Assembly (NCBI GenBank): GCA_041648665.1
Contig: JBAZOP010000001.1
Coordinates: forward strand, 62,001 to 126,000
Reading direction: 5' to 3'
Source: a bacterium
GTDB taxonomy: Bacteria > UBA10199 > 2-02-FULL-44-16 > JAAZCA01
Length of the DNA stretch: 64,000 nucleotides
Numbering within the stretch: position 1 is the first letter of the stretch; the number at the start of each line of letters is the position of its first letter. The translations under genes and the position numbers were made by a program. The notes under the pieces were generated by a model. The model saw only the letters and a list, made by a program, of their open reading frames with translations, made no database searches and was not told where the DNA came from. Of the stretch, positions 44,471 to 54,568 are shown piece by piece.

Positions 44471-46171
44471 CTACGATTCCATCCCCTGTAAAATATACTC
44501 CGTGGTGATCGGCAGGCCGTCATAACGGAGTATCCTCTCCTTGATCTCGAAGCCGGTCTCTCGGCGCAAGAGTCTCGCGAACTGAGCCGTCGCGTTCCCC
44601 TCCACAGCCACCGTCCTCTTCGCGGACTCGAGCCGCTTCATGAACTGCAGAGGTTTCAGGGGCCAGACCTGAGAGAAATGCATGACAGCGGCCTTGCGCC
44701 CCTTTGCCCGGAGGATAGAGACCGTTTCCTCGGCAACGCCCTTGGTGGAGCCCCAGCAGACCATCAGAAGATCAGGATCGTCGTCGCCCGCATATGACGG
44801 CGCCTCCACCTCGGCCATGATGGCCGACATCTTGGCAGCCCTCTTCTCCACCATCCTTTTCCGCACGACCAGGTCTTCGGTCAGGTGACCGTCCTCAGTA
44901 TGCTCGTCGGAGTCGGTGACGACCAGGTGTTCGCTCGCCCCTGGCAGGAGCCTCGGCGAGATGCCGTCGGCGGTGAACCTGTGGCGCAGATAATCGCCTT
45001 TGATCAAAGCGGGGTCAACGCCCGGTTTCACAGGCTCAAGGGCGGCTATATCGAACGGTTCGACCGAGCGGCAGGAATCGGCGAGAAACTGGTCCGTGAG
45101 AAGGAATACGGGGCCCTGCGACTTCTCGGCCAGGAACATCGCCCTGCGCGCGAGGTGAAAACACTGCTCCACGGTGCCCGGCGAGAAGATCGCGCGCGGG
45201 AACTCGCCGTGGCCCGCGTGCAGCACGAGCTCCAGGTCCGCCTGCTCGGTGCGCGTGGGCAGTCCCGTAGCAGGCGCAGGCCTCTGTGAGACGACGATCA
45301 CGATCGGAGTCTCGGTCATGGCGGCCAGACTCACGCCCTCGACCATGAGCGCGAAACCTCCGCCGGACGTTCCCACCATGGCGGGCGCGCCGGCGTACGA
45401 CGCACCTATCGCCATATTGACGGCCGCGATCTCGTCTTCGACCTGCTCCACCACTATCCCCATCTTCTTCGAGTGAGCGGCGAGGGTGAGCGCGATGGAT
45501 GTAGAGGGGGTCATGGGGTAGAAGCAGTAGAACTTGAGCCCTGCCGATAGCGCGCCCAGCGCTATCGCCTCGTTGCCGTCGAGCATCACGCACGAAGCAC
45601 AGGGTCGAGCCTTGCCCGGGCCCTCTATCCTGCGATCCCCGTTCCACTCATAGGCGCGCGCGAGCGCCGCCTCGTTGGCCTCGACCACGGAGACATCTTT
45701 GCGGCCGAATGCCGACTCGACCGCCTTGGCCGCGGCTTCTTTGGGCAACCCGAGCAACGAGCATGAGATCCCGAGCGCGACTATGTTCTCGTACCTCGCG
45801 CCGCCGGCGAGCTCATCGTAGGGGATTGCGAGGCAACGGCCGTGGTCGCAGGCGAATTTCTTTTCAGCGAGGATGAAGCCGCCGTCGCGAAGTGAATGTT
45901 TGTAGATCTCGATCGTATTCGCATCGAACGCCACGAGAAGATCCACGGCCTCCTCGGGCGAGGCGATCTCGGACACGGACGCCCTGATCCTGAACGAGTT
46001 GTGGCCGCCGCGGATGCGGGACTGGTAGTCCTGCGTCACCACTATGTGAAAACCCTGGCGCACGAGTATCTTCGAGAGCAGCCTGCCCACAGTGACAAGC
46101 CCCTGCCCCGCCTCGCCGCCTATGAGGATGTTGAGGGCGCCCTTTGGCACAACGCCGGTTATCCCTTCCAT
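44471..46171 (-). CDS. korA: 2-oxoacid:ferredoxin oxidoreductase, fused gamma-alpha subunit
   Basis: A 566-residue subunit. Residues 1-190 are the gamma-type domain ([31 protein letters not shown]), residues from about 205 the alpha domain ([45 protein letters not shown]). This gamma-alpha fusion is the common form in anaerobes. It starts inside the last codons of desulfoferrodoxin (13-nt overlap), so the two are coupled. Electrons from substrate oxidation leave via ferredoxin, giving reductant for the oxygen-defence proteins next door. Confidence 0.92.
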   Translation of the reverse strand: MEGITGVVPKGALNILIGGEAGQGLVTVGRLLSKILVRQGFHIVVTQDYQSRIRGGHNSFRIRASVSEIASPEEAVDLLVAFDANTIEIYKHSLRDGGFILAEKKFACDHGRCLAIPYDELAGGARYENIVALGISCSLLGLPKEAAAKAVESAFGRKDVSVVEANEAALARAYEWNGDRRIEGPGKARPCASCVMLDGNEAIALGALSAGLKFYCFYPMTPSTSIALTLAAHSKKMGIVVEQVEDEIAAVNMAIGASYAGAPAMVGTSGGGFALMVEGVSLAAMTETPIVIVVSQRPAPATGLPTRTEQADLELVLHAGHGEFPRAIFSPGTVEQCFHLARRAMFLAEKSQGPVFLLTDQFLADSCRSVEPFDIAALEPVKPGVDPALIKGDYLRHRFTADGISPRLLPGASEHLVVTDSDEHTEDGHLTEDLVVRKRMVEKRAAKMSAIMAEVEAPSYAGDDDPDLLMVCWGSTKGVAEETVSILRAKGRKAAVMHFSQVWPLKPLQFMKRLESAKRTVAVEGNATAQFARLLRRETGFEIKERILRYDGLPITTEYILQGMES

Positions 46172-46536
46172 AGCCCGTGGATGTTGCAGTACTCCCGGGC
46201 AGTGATCTGGTTCGCCTTCACGTTGAAAGTCGCCTCGGGCTTTTCCCCGGGCTTCAAGAACTGTCTGCAAGTCTTGCCGTTCGCTATGATCTCGATCCAC
46301 TCGATGTAGTGCTTCTCCTCCATGGGATGCGCCACGCTGCCGACCTTGACGATGAGCCCCGCGGCCGTGCGTTCGATCACGGGCACGTGCTTCTCCTTGG
46401 CCGCGTCCACCGTGTTGGCGTCCAAGCGCTTCATCGGCTGATCACAGCACACCAGCTGGCCTATGCTCGCATGCACCATCTCCACCATGTTGCCGCAAAC
46501 CTCGCATTTGTAGATCTCCAGAAGTTTTGTCGCCAT
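46159..46536 (-). CDS. dfx: Desulfoferrodoxin (superoxide reductase, class with N-terminal desulforedoxin domain)
   Basis: A 125-residue protein. The N-terminal YKCEVCGNM and LVCCDQPM cysteines make the desulforedoxin-like FeS4 site; the C-terminal domain has the SOR iron ligands: [22 protein letters not shown] and EYCNIHGLW. It reduces superoxide to peroxide using rubredoxin electrons. The ATG at 46536 has a GGGGGCG box. It lies between rubrerythrin (19 nt) and korA, so superoxide and peroxide removal are co-expressed. Confidence 0.95.
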   Translation of the reverse strand: MATKLLEIYKCEVCGNMVEMVHASIGQLVCCDQPMKRLDANTVDAAKEKHVPVIERTAAGLIVKVGSVAHPMEEKHYIEWIEIIANGKTCRQFLKPGEKPEATFNVKANQITAREYCNIHGLWKG

Positions 46537-46555
46537 ATCGCCTCCCCCTTTTGCG

Positions 46556-47128
46556 TTACCAGTTCTCTCCCAGCAACTCAAAATACGCCTGCGGGTGCTG
46601 ACATGCCGGGCACTTGTCCGGCGCGCCCCTGCCCTTGTGCACATAGCCGCAGTTCAGGCAGCGCCATGTCGTCTCCTGCTGACGCGTGAATACGACGCCA
46701 TTCTCGATGTTGGCCTTGAGCGACTCGTAGCGGCGCATGTGCTGTTTCTCCGCGACGGCGATCGACTCAAAGGCCTGCGCGATCTCCTCGAACCCCTCTT
46801 TGCGCGCCACCGTCGCAAAACCTGGATACATCTCGGACCACTCGTTGCGCTCGCCCGCGGCCGCCTCGGCCAGATTCTCCACCGTGGTGCCGATCTTGCC
46901 CGCAGGGAACAGCCCCCTGACCTCCACCAGGCCTCCGTCCAGGAACTTGAAGAGGCGTTTAGCGTGCTCCTTTTCCTGGTTTGCGGTCTCCTCGAAGATC
47001 TGCGAGATCTGCACGTAGCCCTCTTTCTTCGCCTGACCCGCGAAGTAGGAGTAGCGGTTTCTGGCCTGCGATTCGCCTGCAAACGCTGTGAGGATGTTTT
47101 TCTCGGTATTCGATCCTTTTAGATTCAT
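46556..47128 (-). CDS. rbr: Rubrerythrin
   Basis: A 190-residue protein with a ferritin-like di-iron domain ([24 protein letters not shown], then [15 protein letters not shown] and [12 protein letters not shown]) and a C-terminal rubredoxin domain ([31 protein letters not shown]). It reduces peroxide with rubredoxin electrons. The start at 47128 has AGGAGAT; the frame runs to 47194 but over promoter-like DNA. A possible own promoter lies in the 66-nt gap upstream. Confidence 0.96.
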   Translation of the reverse strand: MNLKGSNTEKNILTAFAGESQARNRYSYFAGQAKKEGYVQISQIFEETANQEKEHAKRLFKFLDGGLVEVRGLFPAGKIGTTVENLAEAAAGERNEWSEMYPGFATVARKEGFEEIAQAFESIAVAEKQHMRRYESLKANIENGVVFTRQQETTWRCLNCGYVHKGRGAPDKCPACQHPQAYFELLGENW

Positions 47129-47166
47129 CTTCGATCTCCTTTCAGTCCGCATGGGGACGAATCGTG

Positions 47167-47195
47167 GTATATATATAAGCCAATTAGTTTGCAAT
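47167..47195 (-). promoter_or_regulatory. Possible internal promoter before rubrerythrin
   Basis: TTGCAA at 47195-47190 is followed by TATATA or TATACC at a 15-17-nt spacing on the minus strand, in an AT-rich pocket of an otherwise GC-rich operon. Confidence 0.35.
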
Positions 47196-48400
47196 CACCA
47201 ATTGGCCTTCAGCCTCCTAACCACGTTCCTGCCAAGATCCTCGCACTTTTTGAGGTCCTCTGCGGTGGGCGCGCAATTCGCCTCCACCACCGGCTCCACC
47301 AAATCCCATGCGCCGGCGCCTCCCTTTGCAAACTCGGTGAGCGTGGAAACGCCGCCCCCGCTCCAGCCGAAGGTGCCGAAGAGCCCGAGCACCCGTTTCA
47401 TGAGCTTCTTGCGCTCGAGGAGTTTTATGAAGTGCTCCATCGGGGGATAGAGCCCGGTGTCATAGGTTGGGCTGCCGAGGATGAGGCCCCGGAAGCGCCA
47501 CGCGTCGCGTATGAGGTACGAGACGTGCATGCGCGAGACGTTGAATATTCGAATGCGCGAGACCTCCTCCTCCGCGAGCCCCCGCGCCACCGCCTCCATC
47601 ATGCGCTCGGTGTTGCCGTACATGGAGCCGTAGATGAGGACCACGCCCTCCTCGCCCTCGTGGCGGCTCCAGCGGTCGTACTTCTCTATGATCCAGGCCG
47701 GGTCCTTGCGCCATATCGGACCATGGGTGGATGCGACGATTTTGACGTCGACCCCCGCGAGCTTCTTGATCGCGTTCTGCACCGGCACGCAGTACTTGCC
47801 GACGATGTTGGAGAAGTAACGCAGTATCTCGTTTTCGAAGTAATCGACATCCACCTCGTCGTCGAAGATTCCGCCCTCGAGCGCGCCGAAGCCTCCGAAC
47901 GCGTCGCCGGAGAAGAGTATCTTATCCGCAGTATCGTAGGTCATCATGGTCTCAGGCCAGTGGACCATGGGCGTCATGTGGAATTTGAGTTTGCGTCCGC
48001 CCAGGTCCAGCTCATCCCCGTCAGACACGACGATGACGTTATTCTTTATGTCGTAGAATTTCTCGAGGAAGAGAGCGGTCTTCTGGTTGCCCACGATCTT
48101 TACGTCGGGAAAGATGTCGAGCAGCATCCTCACCGAGCCCGAGTGATCGGGCTCCATGTGGTTGATGACGAGATAGTCCACCCTGCCGGCCGGTCCAACG
48201 GAGCCCCTTATGTTGTCGATGTAGCGGTCGAAGGCGGTGCGTTTGACCGTGTCGATGAGCGCCGTCTTGCCCGCGCGCACGAGGTACGCATTGTAGCAGA
48301 CCCCGCGCGGCAGCGGCCAGAGTCCCTCGAAGAGGTCGGTCTCGCGGTCGTTGGCGCCTATCCAGGTCACCGAATCCGTTATCCGAACCGACGAATCCAT
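47195..48400 (-). CDS. roo: Flavodiiron protein (rubredoxin:oxygen oxidoreductase type)
   Basis: A 401-residue A-type flavoprotein. The metallo-beta-lactamase-like domain holds the di-iron ligands NHMEPDHSGS and the HWPETM and GDAFGGFG region; from about residue 255 the flavodoxin domain has YGSMYGNTERMMEA and GSPTYDTGLYPPM. It reduces oxygen to water or NO to N2O, using rubredoxin. The flavin reductase and rubredoxin genes further along this operon provide the electron chain. Its start at 48400 lies 52 nt after the aminotransferase. Confidence 0.95.
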   Translation of the reverse strand: MDSSVRITDSVTWIGANDRETDLFEGLWPLPRGVCYNAYLVRAGKTALIDTVKRTAFDRYIDNIRGSVGPAGRVDYLVINHMEPDHSGSVRMLLDIFPDVKIVGNQKTALFLEKFYDIKNNVIVVSDGDELDLGGRKLKFHMTPMVHWPETMMTYDTADKILFSGDAFGGFGALEGGIFDDEVDVDYFENEILRYFSNIVGKYCVPVQNAIKKLAGVDVKIVASTHGPIWRKDPAWIIEKYDRWSRHEGEEGVVLIYGSMYGNTERMMEAVARGLAEEEVSRIRIFNVSRMHVSYLIRDAWRFRGLILGSPTYDTGLYPPMEHFIKLLERKKLMKRVLGLFGTFGWSGGGVSTLTEFAKGGAGAWDLVEPVVEANCAPTAEDLKKCEDLGRNVVRRLKANW

Positions 48401-48452
48401 CTTGCCCCCCCCCGGGATGAGTCAGACGAATTACCCTGAATATATGTGCGTG

Positions 48453-49610
48453 TCAAAGAGAGAGAAAGGCCTTCAGCGCCTCGATGAGGCGCGAGATGTC
48501 GGACTCGTCGTTGAAGATGTTGAGCGAGGTTCGCACGTTTCCGGCGCGAGGAGAAGTGTATATGCCCCTCCCCTCGAGATAGCGGCAGCACTCCTCGCCC
48601 CTCGCGCCCACGGATAACGTGATTATCGCGGAGCGCTCCTTTTTATTCGCGACAGGAGAGACGATCTCCACCCCTATGCCGCGGAGCCCCTCGATCAGCC
48701 GATCCCCGAGCTCCATGATCCGGGCCTCGATCTTATCGTAGCCTATTCCCTCGAGGTAATCGAGCGCCGTGCTGAGCGGGTTGACGGACTCGAAGCTGGT
48801 GGAGCCCAGCATGTATCTCTGCGCGCTCGTGTGCAGTTTGATGGGCTCGCCTTTTGCAGTGTGGATGAAGCTCTTTCCCCGAGTATCCACCGACAGCCAA
48901 CCTGCGATCGGGCTTGGGTATTTGTCGCGGAATTCCTGCGAGGTGTAGAACATGGCGCCGGTGTGGCCCGCGAATCCCCACTTGTTCAGCGAGGCGCTGA
49001 GCGCGTCGATGCGCATCCTTCGCACGTCTATGGGGAAGAGCGGGAAACCCTGCGTCGCGTTGACGATGAAGAGCTTGCCGAGCCTCTTGAGCTCGCCCCC
49101 CAGCCTCTCCAGGTCCTGCCTGAAACCGGTGGAATACTGCACATACGACGTGACCACGCCGACCGTACCATCGTCCAGCTCCGCCAGGATCGCATCCACA
49201 GGATAACGCGCGGATTCGGGCTTCACGTACTTCATCCTCACGCCCTGATATTCGTACGGGACCGTGGTGGACGGGAACTCGTCCTGCACAGACACCAGGC
49301 CGACCCCTTCCCCATGCACGCCCCTGAGCGAAAGCGCTATGACGGACATGACCGTGGATGTGTTCATCATCATGGCCACGTCGTCGCCGGACGCGCCCAG
49401 GCGGGAGCAGAGCCTCCGCCTGAGGCCCAGGTGATCGTCGATGTCCTTATCCCAGTGGATGTCGCCGCAGGAGTTGAGTTTTCCGTACTCCGCCGCCACC
49501 CGAGCCAGCACCTGATTGGGCAGCGGAGACATGCCCGCTGATATGAGATAGACCTTGTCCCGGGTGACAGGGAAGTCCGCCCTCACCTTTTTCCAATCGA
49601 CCATACGCAT
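48453..49610 (-). CDS. Class V aminotransferase (cysteine desulfurase-like fold)
   Basis: A 385-residue PLP enzyme of the class V fold. The FPVTRDKVYLISAGMSPLPNQVLARVAAE N-terminus, NTSTVMSVIALSL (phosphate region), VNATQGFPLFPIDVRRM and the PLP-lysine segment SASLNKWGFAGHTGAMF are visible. It lacks the C-terminal active-site Cys loop of NifS/SufS, so isopenicillin-epimerase/kynureninase-like subgroups fit better. It sits between the receiver protein and the flavodiiron protein, 7 nt from the former. The true substrate is unknown. Confidence 0.82.
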   Translation of the reverse strand: MRMVDWKKVRADFPVTRDKVYLISAGMSPLPNQVLARVAAEYGKLNSCGDIHWDKDIDDHLGLRRRLCSRLGASGDDVAMMMNTSTVMSVIALSLRGVHGEGVGLVSVQDEFPSTTVPYEYQGVRMKYVKPESARYPVDAILAELDDGTVGVVTSYVQYSTGFRQDLERLGGELKRLGKLFIVNATQGFPLFPIDVRRMRIDALSASLNKWGFAGHTGAMFYTSQEFRDKYPSPIAGWLSVDTRGKSFIHTAKGEPIKLHTSAQRYMLGSTSFESVNPLSTALDYLEGIGYDKIEARIMELGDRLIEGLRGIGVEIVSPVANKKERSAIITLSVGARGEECCRYLEGRGIYTSPRAGNVRTSLNIFNDESDISRLIEALKAFLSL

Positions 49611-49616
49611 GCCCTT

Positions 49617-50003
49617 TCAGCCAATGTGTTGATTGATAGCGGTGATGAGCTGAACCTCTGTGACGGGCTTCTGGAGGAAGTGCACCGCTTTGAAGCGTTT
49701 GAGGCTCTTGAGTATGCTCTCGCTGAGCACGCTCACCACTATGATAGGCGTGTTCTCCGAGCTCTTATTCTCCCTGGCGTACATGAGGAAGGCCTCGCCG
49801 GTCATGGGCTCCATTATTATATCGAGTACTATGAGGTCAAACGTCTCCTTCTTGAGCTTCTCGATCGCCACATGCGCATCGCCCTCCACGTCGATCTTGA
49901 ATTCGCCCGAGTGACCTTTGAAGAAAGATTTGTAAATCTCCCGCATATCACTGCTGTCGTCCAAGATGAGGATGCGCTTCGTCTGTCTCTGCTCTGCATT
50001 CAT
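49617..50003 (-). CDS. Single-domain response regulator
   Basis: A 128-residue receiver with no output domain. RILILDDSSDMREIY gives the acidic pocket, phospho-Asp is in LIVLDIIMEPM and the conserved Lys in FLQKPVTE. It follows the kinase by 31 nt with a strong AGGAGG box. It is likely the kinase's partner; with no DNA-binding part it must act through another protein, a phosphorelay or as a sink. The frame upstream to 50084 lies inside the kinase gene and is not part of it. Confidence 0.9.
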   Translation of the reverse strand: MNAEQRQTKRILILDDSSDMREIYKSFFKGHSGEFKIDVEGDAHVAIEKLKKETFDLIVLDIIMEPMTGEAFLMYARENKSSENTPIIVVSVLSESILKSLKRFKAVHFLQKPVTEVQLITAINQHIG

Positions 50004-50034
50004 GCGGCCTCCTTGGCGGGATATCCGCCAAAAT

Positions 50035-51570
50035 TCATCCCTGCGCAAGCGGCAAGAGCGCCACGACGGTCGTGCCCTTGCCAAGGCCTTCCGACTCGAT
50101 CGTTATGCTGCCGCCCGCATCCTCGACAATCTTCCTGCATATGGAAAGACCCAGGCCTATTCCCTCGATGGCCGGCGTGCGCTGATAGAACATCTCGAAT
50201 ACCTTGCCCAGCTCCTCCTCTGCGATGCCGCAGCCGGTATCCTTCACGGAAATGGACATGAATTTTCCTTTTCGGATGACATCGACCGTTATGCGCCCAT
50301 GTTCCGTGAATTTGATCGAGTTTTCGATGAGGTTCGCTATCAGGAAGCGCAGGTCCATCTCCTTGACCGCCGCCCGTTCGGGCGCATTCGACAGATTTAT
50401 CTTCAGTTCCACCCCTTTGCCCCTGGCGATATCCTGGAATAGCTCCTCGATCGGGCCGAAGACGTCCTTCACACGAACGTACTCGTCGACTTCGAGTTCT
50501 TCCTTCACCCCCCGCTCGCGCCTGTAGAGCTCCATGATCTTCGAGATGTCGGCGCCAATGGCCTTGGCATTGCGGTCGATTATCTCCACGTATTCATGTA
50601 CCAAAGCCAGGTCTTTCGCCTCGATCGCCTTTTTGCAGACGTCCACCGCCATCTGTACGGTGAACACAGGGGTCTTCAGGCCGTGGGAGACATTCCTTAT
50701 GAGGGTTCCCTTCATCGCCTCGGCATGCTTGCGCTCGGCGATGTCGCGCACGATCGCAAGCACCCGTTCGCGTCCCCCTATCATGGCGGACCTGAGACTC
50801 ACCTCGGTCCAGAAGAGACGCCCCTTTTTGTCCTTGGCCATCCATTCAAAGACCTGCGATTTTCCCTGCGACGCCTTCCTTATCCACTCCTTCGCTTCAA
50901 CCTGGGAGTAAGGCGACTCACCCAAACTCAGCGACGTCACATCGAGCTTTTTGGCCTCCTCGACCGTATAGCCGAACATCTCGCACATCCTCCGGTTCAC
51001 ATCCAGGATGCCCCCGGTCTTCGGATCATGCACGAACATGGCATCGTTTGCGGCATTGAAGATGGAACGGTAATTCTCCTCCGAAGCACGAAGCGCCTCT
51101 TCGGCCCGCTTGCGTTCGGTGATGTCGCGTACGATGGCCAACAGGTAAGATTCATCTCCCAATTTGAGAAGGTTTAGGCTCACCTCGGCATCGAACAGAG
51201 TTCCGTCCAGCTTCGTGTGCCTCCATTCGAAGAACTGAGGCGTCCCGGAGAACGCGGCGGTGATCTTCTCGATGGCCTTATCCTTGGATTTGCGTCCATC
51301 GGGCTGAAGTCGGGGTGAAAATTTGTAGGGACGCTCGCCGACGATCTTCCTTCTCGTGCATCCGAACATCTTGAGCGTCCGCTCGTTGCAGTCGACGAAC
51401 CTGTCCTTTTGCATCAGGAATATGGCGTCGTTGGCGTTCTCAAACAACGTCTTGAATTTCGTCTCGCTCTTCCGCAGCTCCTCTTCAGACCACTCGCGAT
51501 CGGCGATATCGCTCATCTCCTTACGGTGCACAGGAGTTTCCCCCGTCTTTTTCATGCCGCGCTTTGCCAT
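50035..51570 (-). CDS. PAS-domain sensor histidine kinase (cytoplasmic)
   Basis: A 511-residue soluble kinase. Two PAS domains lie at about residues 36-160 and 163-285, each ending in a PAC-like region (ILAIVRDI). The H-box is [16 protein letters not shown] (His near residue 303), divergent from the usual SHELRTPL. HATPase motifs are [25 protein letters not shown] and [11 protein letters not shown]. With no membrane part it must sense an intracellular cue such as redox state or a bound cofactor. The start overlaps the LemA stop (TAATG) and has a GGAGGAG box. Its place at the head of the redox operon suggests oxygen or redox control. Confidence 0.92.
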   Translation of the reverse strand: MAKRGMKKTGETPVHRKEMSDIADREWSEEELRKSETKFKTLFENANDAIFLMQKDRFVDCNERTLKMFGCTRRKIVGERPYKFSPRLQPDGRKSKDKAIEKITAAFSGTPQFFEWRHTKLDGTLFDAEVSLNLLKLGDESYLLAIVRDITERKRAEEALRASEENYRSIFNAANDAMFVHDPKTGGILDVNRRMCEMFGYTVEEAKKLDVTSLSLGESPYSQVEAKEWIRKASQGKSQVFEWMAKDKKGRLFWTEVSLRSAMIGGRERVLAIVRDIAERKHAEAMKGTLIRNVSHGLKTPVFTVQMAVDVCKKAIEAKDLALVHEYVEIIDRNAKAIGADISKIMELYRRERGVKEELEVDEYVRVKDVFGPIEELFQDIARGKGVELKINLSNAPERAAVKEMDLRFLIANLIENSIKFTEHGRITVDVIRKGKFMSISVKDTGCGIAEEELGKVFEMFYQRTPAIEGIGLGLSICRKIVEDAGGSITIESEGLGKGTTVVALLPLAQG

Positions 51571-52103
51571 TACTTCTCCTCCTGGAAATATTCGTAACCC
51601 GCAGGAAAGCCGAACGCCGCTGCAACCAGATTGGCGGGGAAACGCCTGGAATAGGAGTTATAATCATCCACCGCCTTGTTGTACGCGGCGATCATCGGCG
51701 CCATGGCGGCCCCCGTGCCCTGGGCGATCTGTCGGATCACGTCGAATTGGTGTTGCCCGCTTATCACGGGAAAGCGCTCGGCGAGGACCTGGGCGAGCTG
51801 CTGTACAGCCGTCTCCACGCCGTTTGCGGCCTCGACCTGTTCCGCGAAGGTTCCGGCCCCTGTGAATTTGGCCATAGCAGCGGAGAGCTCCATGGCCTCG
51901 GTGAGCTTTGCGCCCACGTAGAGGTTGACCTCAGGGACGAGCCTTGGGAGCGAGGCATACCTCTTCTTCAGCTCGCCGCCGAGCGGAGTCCAGGATTTGG
52001 TCACCTGTTCATCGACCATGCTCAGACCGTTGTATTTGACGATGCAGATGCCTGCGACGATTATGAGGACTACGACGACGATGGTCCAAGTAGATTTTCC
52101 CAT
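51570..52103 (-). CDS. LemA-family protein
   Basis: A 177-residue protein with an N-terminal membrane anchor ([19 protein letters not shown]), then the LemA core: [33 protein letters not shown] and the [21 protein letters not shown] ending characteristic of this family. LemA proteins are periplasm-facing coiled-coil proteins whose molecular role is not firmly known. It is the first gene of the long minus-strand run, with a GGGGGAG box at 52103, and shares its divergent promoter region with the lipoprotein gene at 52237. Confidence 0.9.
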   Translation of the reverse strand: MGKSTWTIVVVVLIIVAGICIVKYNGLSMVDEQVTKSWTPLGGELKKRYASLPRLVPEVNLYVGAKLTEAMELSAAMAKFTGAGTFAEQVEAANGVETAVQQLAQVLAERFPVISGQHQFDVIRQIAQGTGAAMAPMIAAYNKAVDDYNSYSRRFPANLVAAAFGFPAGYEYFQEEK

Positions 52104-52236
52104 ATCTCCCCCCTGTCTGCCGCCAACGTACCGACAGGCAAGGGCGAAGTCAATCCCGAGCAAACCAATCTCGCATGATTGGCGTTGAAGTCTCCGATCT
52201 CCTCGGCTATCCTCTCACCCGTCAAAGGGGGAGCAT

Positions 52237-52713
52237 ATGAATTCCCGTTTCCCGTCACTCACCTTCCTTTTCATCGCAGCCCTGGCGCTCGTTGCGTGCA
52301 CCAGGACGGCCGACAAACTGCCGGATCCGGGCACCACGGCGCCCGAGCTCACGCATCCTGCGCCGGCACCGGGCCAAGCCGCCGCAGGCGCGGCGACCCC
52401 GGATGTGCCTCTGCACCATTCGCGTATAATACCTATCCCCTCCGACTTTACGTGCAAAGACCGCGTTGAATGCACCTTCACAAAGTACGCCAACTCGCCC
52501 AGGTCTCATAACGACTGCAAATGCGCAGCCGAGTGCACACCTTACGTGGTGAACTCAGCGGAGAAGGAGCGCAGGGAGACTGCGAACAAGCGCTTCTGCA
52601 CCAGTGAAGATTGGTTCGGGGACGATTGCCCTGAGATACCGTGCAGCTTCATGGAGTTCGAGTCGTTCAAATGCGAGGCAGGAAAATGCGTGGGCATGGC
52701 GCTGGGAAAATAG
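52237..52713 (+). CDS. Cysteine-rich lipoprotein
   Basis: A 158-residue secreted lipoprotein. The signal peptide ends with LALVAC, lipidation Cys21. A Pro/Ala linker follows to about residue 60, then a domain with some ten Cys (CKDRVECTF, CKCAAECTP, CTSEDWFGDDCPEIPC, CEAGKC) likely forming disulfides, resembling small Cys-knot outer-membrane lipoproteins of deltaproteobacterial genomes. No function is recognised. The ATG has an AAGGGGGAG box. It is alone on this strand and convergent with gpmA. Confidence 0.8.
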   Translation: MNSRFPSLTFLFIAALALVACTRTADKLPDPGTTAPELTHPAPAPGQAAAGAATPDVPLHHSRIIPIPSDFTCKDRVECTFTKYANSPRSHNDCKCAAECTPYVVNSAEKERRETANKRFCTSEDWFGDDCPEIPCSFMEFESFKCEAGKCVGMALGK

Positions 52714-52726
52714 GACAATTCGCCTA

Positions 52727-53473
52727 TTATTTCGCCTTGCCCTGCGCAGCCACCGCCGCCATTGCAGCCTTCACCTTCTCAGGGTCTCCCAGATAGTAGC
52801 GGTTCGAGGGCTTGAGGTCCGCATCGAGTTCGTAGACAAGCGGCATCCCGGTGGGTATGTTGAGATTCACTATATCCTGGTCCGAGACGTCATCCAGATA
52901 CTTGACCAGCGCTCGCAGCGAATTCCCGTGCGCCGCTATTATCACCTTTTTCCCGGACTTGATCGTGGGCGCGATCGTACCGTGCCAATAGGGCAAAAAC
53001 CTGTTCACCGTGTCCTTCAGACACTCGGTGGCGGGCAACTCCTCCTTCGTGAGCCCCTTGTAACGCGGATCGCGGCCTGACCATCGCCTATCGTCCGGAG
53101 TGAGCGCGGGCGGCGGGATGTCGTAGCTGCGCCTCCAGATCTTCACCTGTTCCTCGCCGTGAGCCTGAGCCATCTCCGCCTTGTTGAGGCCCTGGAGGGC
53201 GCCGTAGTGGCGCTCGTTGAGGCGCCAGGAGATCTCGACTGGTATCCACATCAGGTCCATGTCGTCCTGTACTATCCAGAGCGTGCGGATCGCCCTCTTG
53301 AGCACGGAGGTGAAGGCGATGTCGAACACGAAGCCGGCCTTCTTGAGCTCCTTCCCAGCATCGTGCGCCTCTGAAACGCCCTTCTCGGACAGATCCACGT
53401 CCGTCCAGCCTGTGAAGCGGTTTTCCTTGTTCCAGACGCTCTCCCCGTGCCTCAAAAGAACCACCTTGTACAT
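52727..53473 (-). CDS. gpmA: 2,3-bisphosphoglycerate-dependent phosphoglycerate mutase
   Basis: A 248-residue histidine phosphatase-fold enzyme. The catalytic loop [26 protein letters not shown] (His8), the [19 protein letters not shown] substrate block and [12 protein letters not shown] second His are exactly those of dPGM. It interconverts 3- and 2-phosphoglycerate in glycolysis. A glycine-rich membrane protein gene lies just upstream (1 nt between), so it may be expressed with it. The start has an AGGTGTG box. Confidence 0.96.
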   Translation of the reverse strand: MYKVVLLRHGESVWNKENRFTGWTDVDLSEKGVSEAHDAGKELKKAGFVFDIAFTSVLKRAIRTLWIVQDDMDLMWIPVEISWRLNERHYGALQGLNKAEMAQAHGEEQVKIWRRSYDIPPPALTPDDRRWSGRDPRYKGLTKEELPATECLKDTVNRFLPYWHGTIAPTIKSGKKVIIAAHGNSLRALVKYLDDVSDQDIVNLNIPTGMPLVYELDADLKPSNRYYLGDPEKVKAAMAAVAAQGKAK

Positions 53474-53474
53474 C

Positions 53475-53903
53475 TCACACCTCCTTGAAAAATTTTTTTA
53501 CCGCCATGGCCGCTATGAACAGGACCGCCATCGCAATGAAGAGATTTAGCGGCGTGACGTAATCCCTGAGGTAGATGTGACAAAGTCCGAGGGCAACGCC
53601 GACCGCAGTGCCCATGACGAAGCCGTTCAGGAGCCCGACGCCTAGCGACTCCCCCACGTTCATGACCACCTCTTCCTTGACCATCATCCCGGCGAGGAAA
53701 CTGCCGATCACCCCTCCTATTATGCCGCCGATCATGCCAAGCGCCACGGCGAGCGCCATGCCCATCGGAAGGCCGAAGCTCAAGCCCCCTGCATGCGGCA
53801 GCGCCTCATTGAAGTGGATGGCCAGCGCGCCTATCGCCCCGCCCGAGCAGGAGCCGTAGACGAGCCAGCGCTTCTCCCTCATGAATCTTATGATTGCTTT
53901 CAT
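53475..53903 (-). CDS. Glycine-rich integral membrane protein
   Basis: A 142-residue protein with three to four hydrophobic segments. The central one is dense in Gly ([20 protein letters not shown]), with a second Gly-rich pair [20 protein letters not shown] and a C-terminal segment [18 protein letters not shown]. The glycine pattern suggests tight helix packing. No family is recognised. It precedes gpmA with a 1-nt gap; a functional link is not implied. Confidence 0.6.
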   Translation of the reverse strand: MKAIIRFMREKRWLVYGSCSGGAIGALAIHFNEALPHAGGLSFGLPMGMALAVALGMIGGIIGGVIGSFLAGMMVKEEVVMNVGESLGVGLLNGFVMGTAVGVALGLCHIYLRDYVTPLNLFIAMAVLFIAAMAVKKFFKEV

Positions 53904-53943
53904 AGCCGGAGATTATGCATAAAGCGACGAGCCTTGTCATCAC

Positions 53944-54444
53944 CTACCGAAGCCTCACCAGCTCGTCCCACTTCTTCACCGGTTTCGATCTGGAGAGATA
54001 CCAGATCTCCCTGTAATCCGAGCGCGGAACCTTGAGACCCAGTTTGTACCCGAAGAGCGTCTTGAGGTCGAACGTCTGCGAGTAATCCCTGATGACCAGG
54101 AACATGGGTCCCTTGTAATCGTACCCCCTCACCTTCTCCGCCTTCTTCTTGAGGATCTCCACCAGCACGCCCACGTGATCCTCTGCGGTTATAATGCCGT
54201 GGACCGAGGAGGGGTCGCGGCCCATGAACATCATCGCTTCCTTTTTGTCGTGGAATATGTGCGATATCTCCACGCCGACCGTCTTTCCGGAGATACGGTC
54301 TATGACCTCGAAGTCGGGCCGCTCGCGCTTCCTCAGAAACCTGAATTTGGTGCCCTTCCTGCGGTTGTAGAGCCGAAGAAAAAAGGTGAGCGCCTCACGC
54401 TCTATCCTCTCCTTCTCGTCGATGGTTGTCTTGAGCTCGATCAT
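53944..54444 (-). CDS. Unknown protein, possible PD-(D/E)XK-like fold
   Basis: A 166-residue soluble protein. Residues 40-65 read RPDFEVIDRISGKTVGVEISHIF, in which a PD...GVEIS pair resembles the active-site layout of restriction-endonuclease-fold proteins, though the final Lys is Ser here. The N-terminal half is basic and helical (LYNRRKGTKFRFLRKRE). The C-terminal half is a beta-alpha segment ending VKKWDELVRLR. Assignment to a nuclease is tentative. The gene is divergent from tatA and 40 nt from the membrane protein gene. Confidence 0.5.
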   Translation of the reverse strand: MIELKTTIDEKERIEREALTFFLRLYNRRKGTKFRFLRKRERPDFEVIDRISGKTVGVEISHIFHDKKEAMMFMGRDPSSVHGIITAEDHVGVLVEILKKKAEKVRGYDYKGPMFLVIRDYSQTFDLKTLFGYKLGLKVPRSDYREIWYLSRSKPVKKWDELVRLR

Positions 54445-54568
54445 ATGGCCGGATCTACATATTAAAAAACCCGCCGGATTTCAATGCCGGGATTTAAATG
54501 CAATAACCCTTGAGATGCTCCCTCCAAATGATAGTGTCGCTTTGCCGCATGCGGCAGGGAGGTGTGAC

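Noticed and set aside
47189..48439. 416-residue plus-strand frame opposite the flavodiiron gene
   Set aside because: Antisense shadow; the minus-strand protein has all di-iron ligands.
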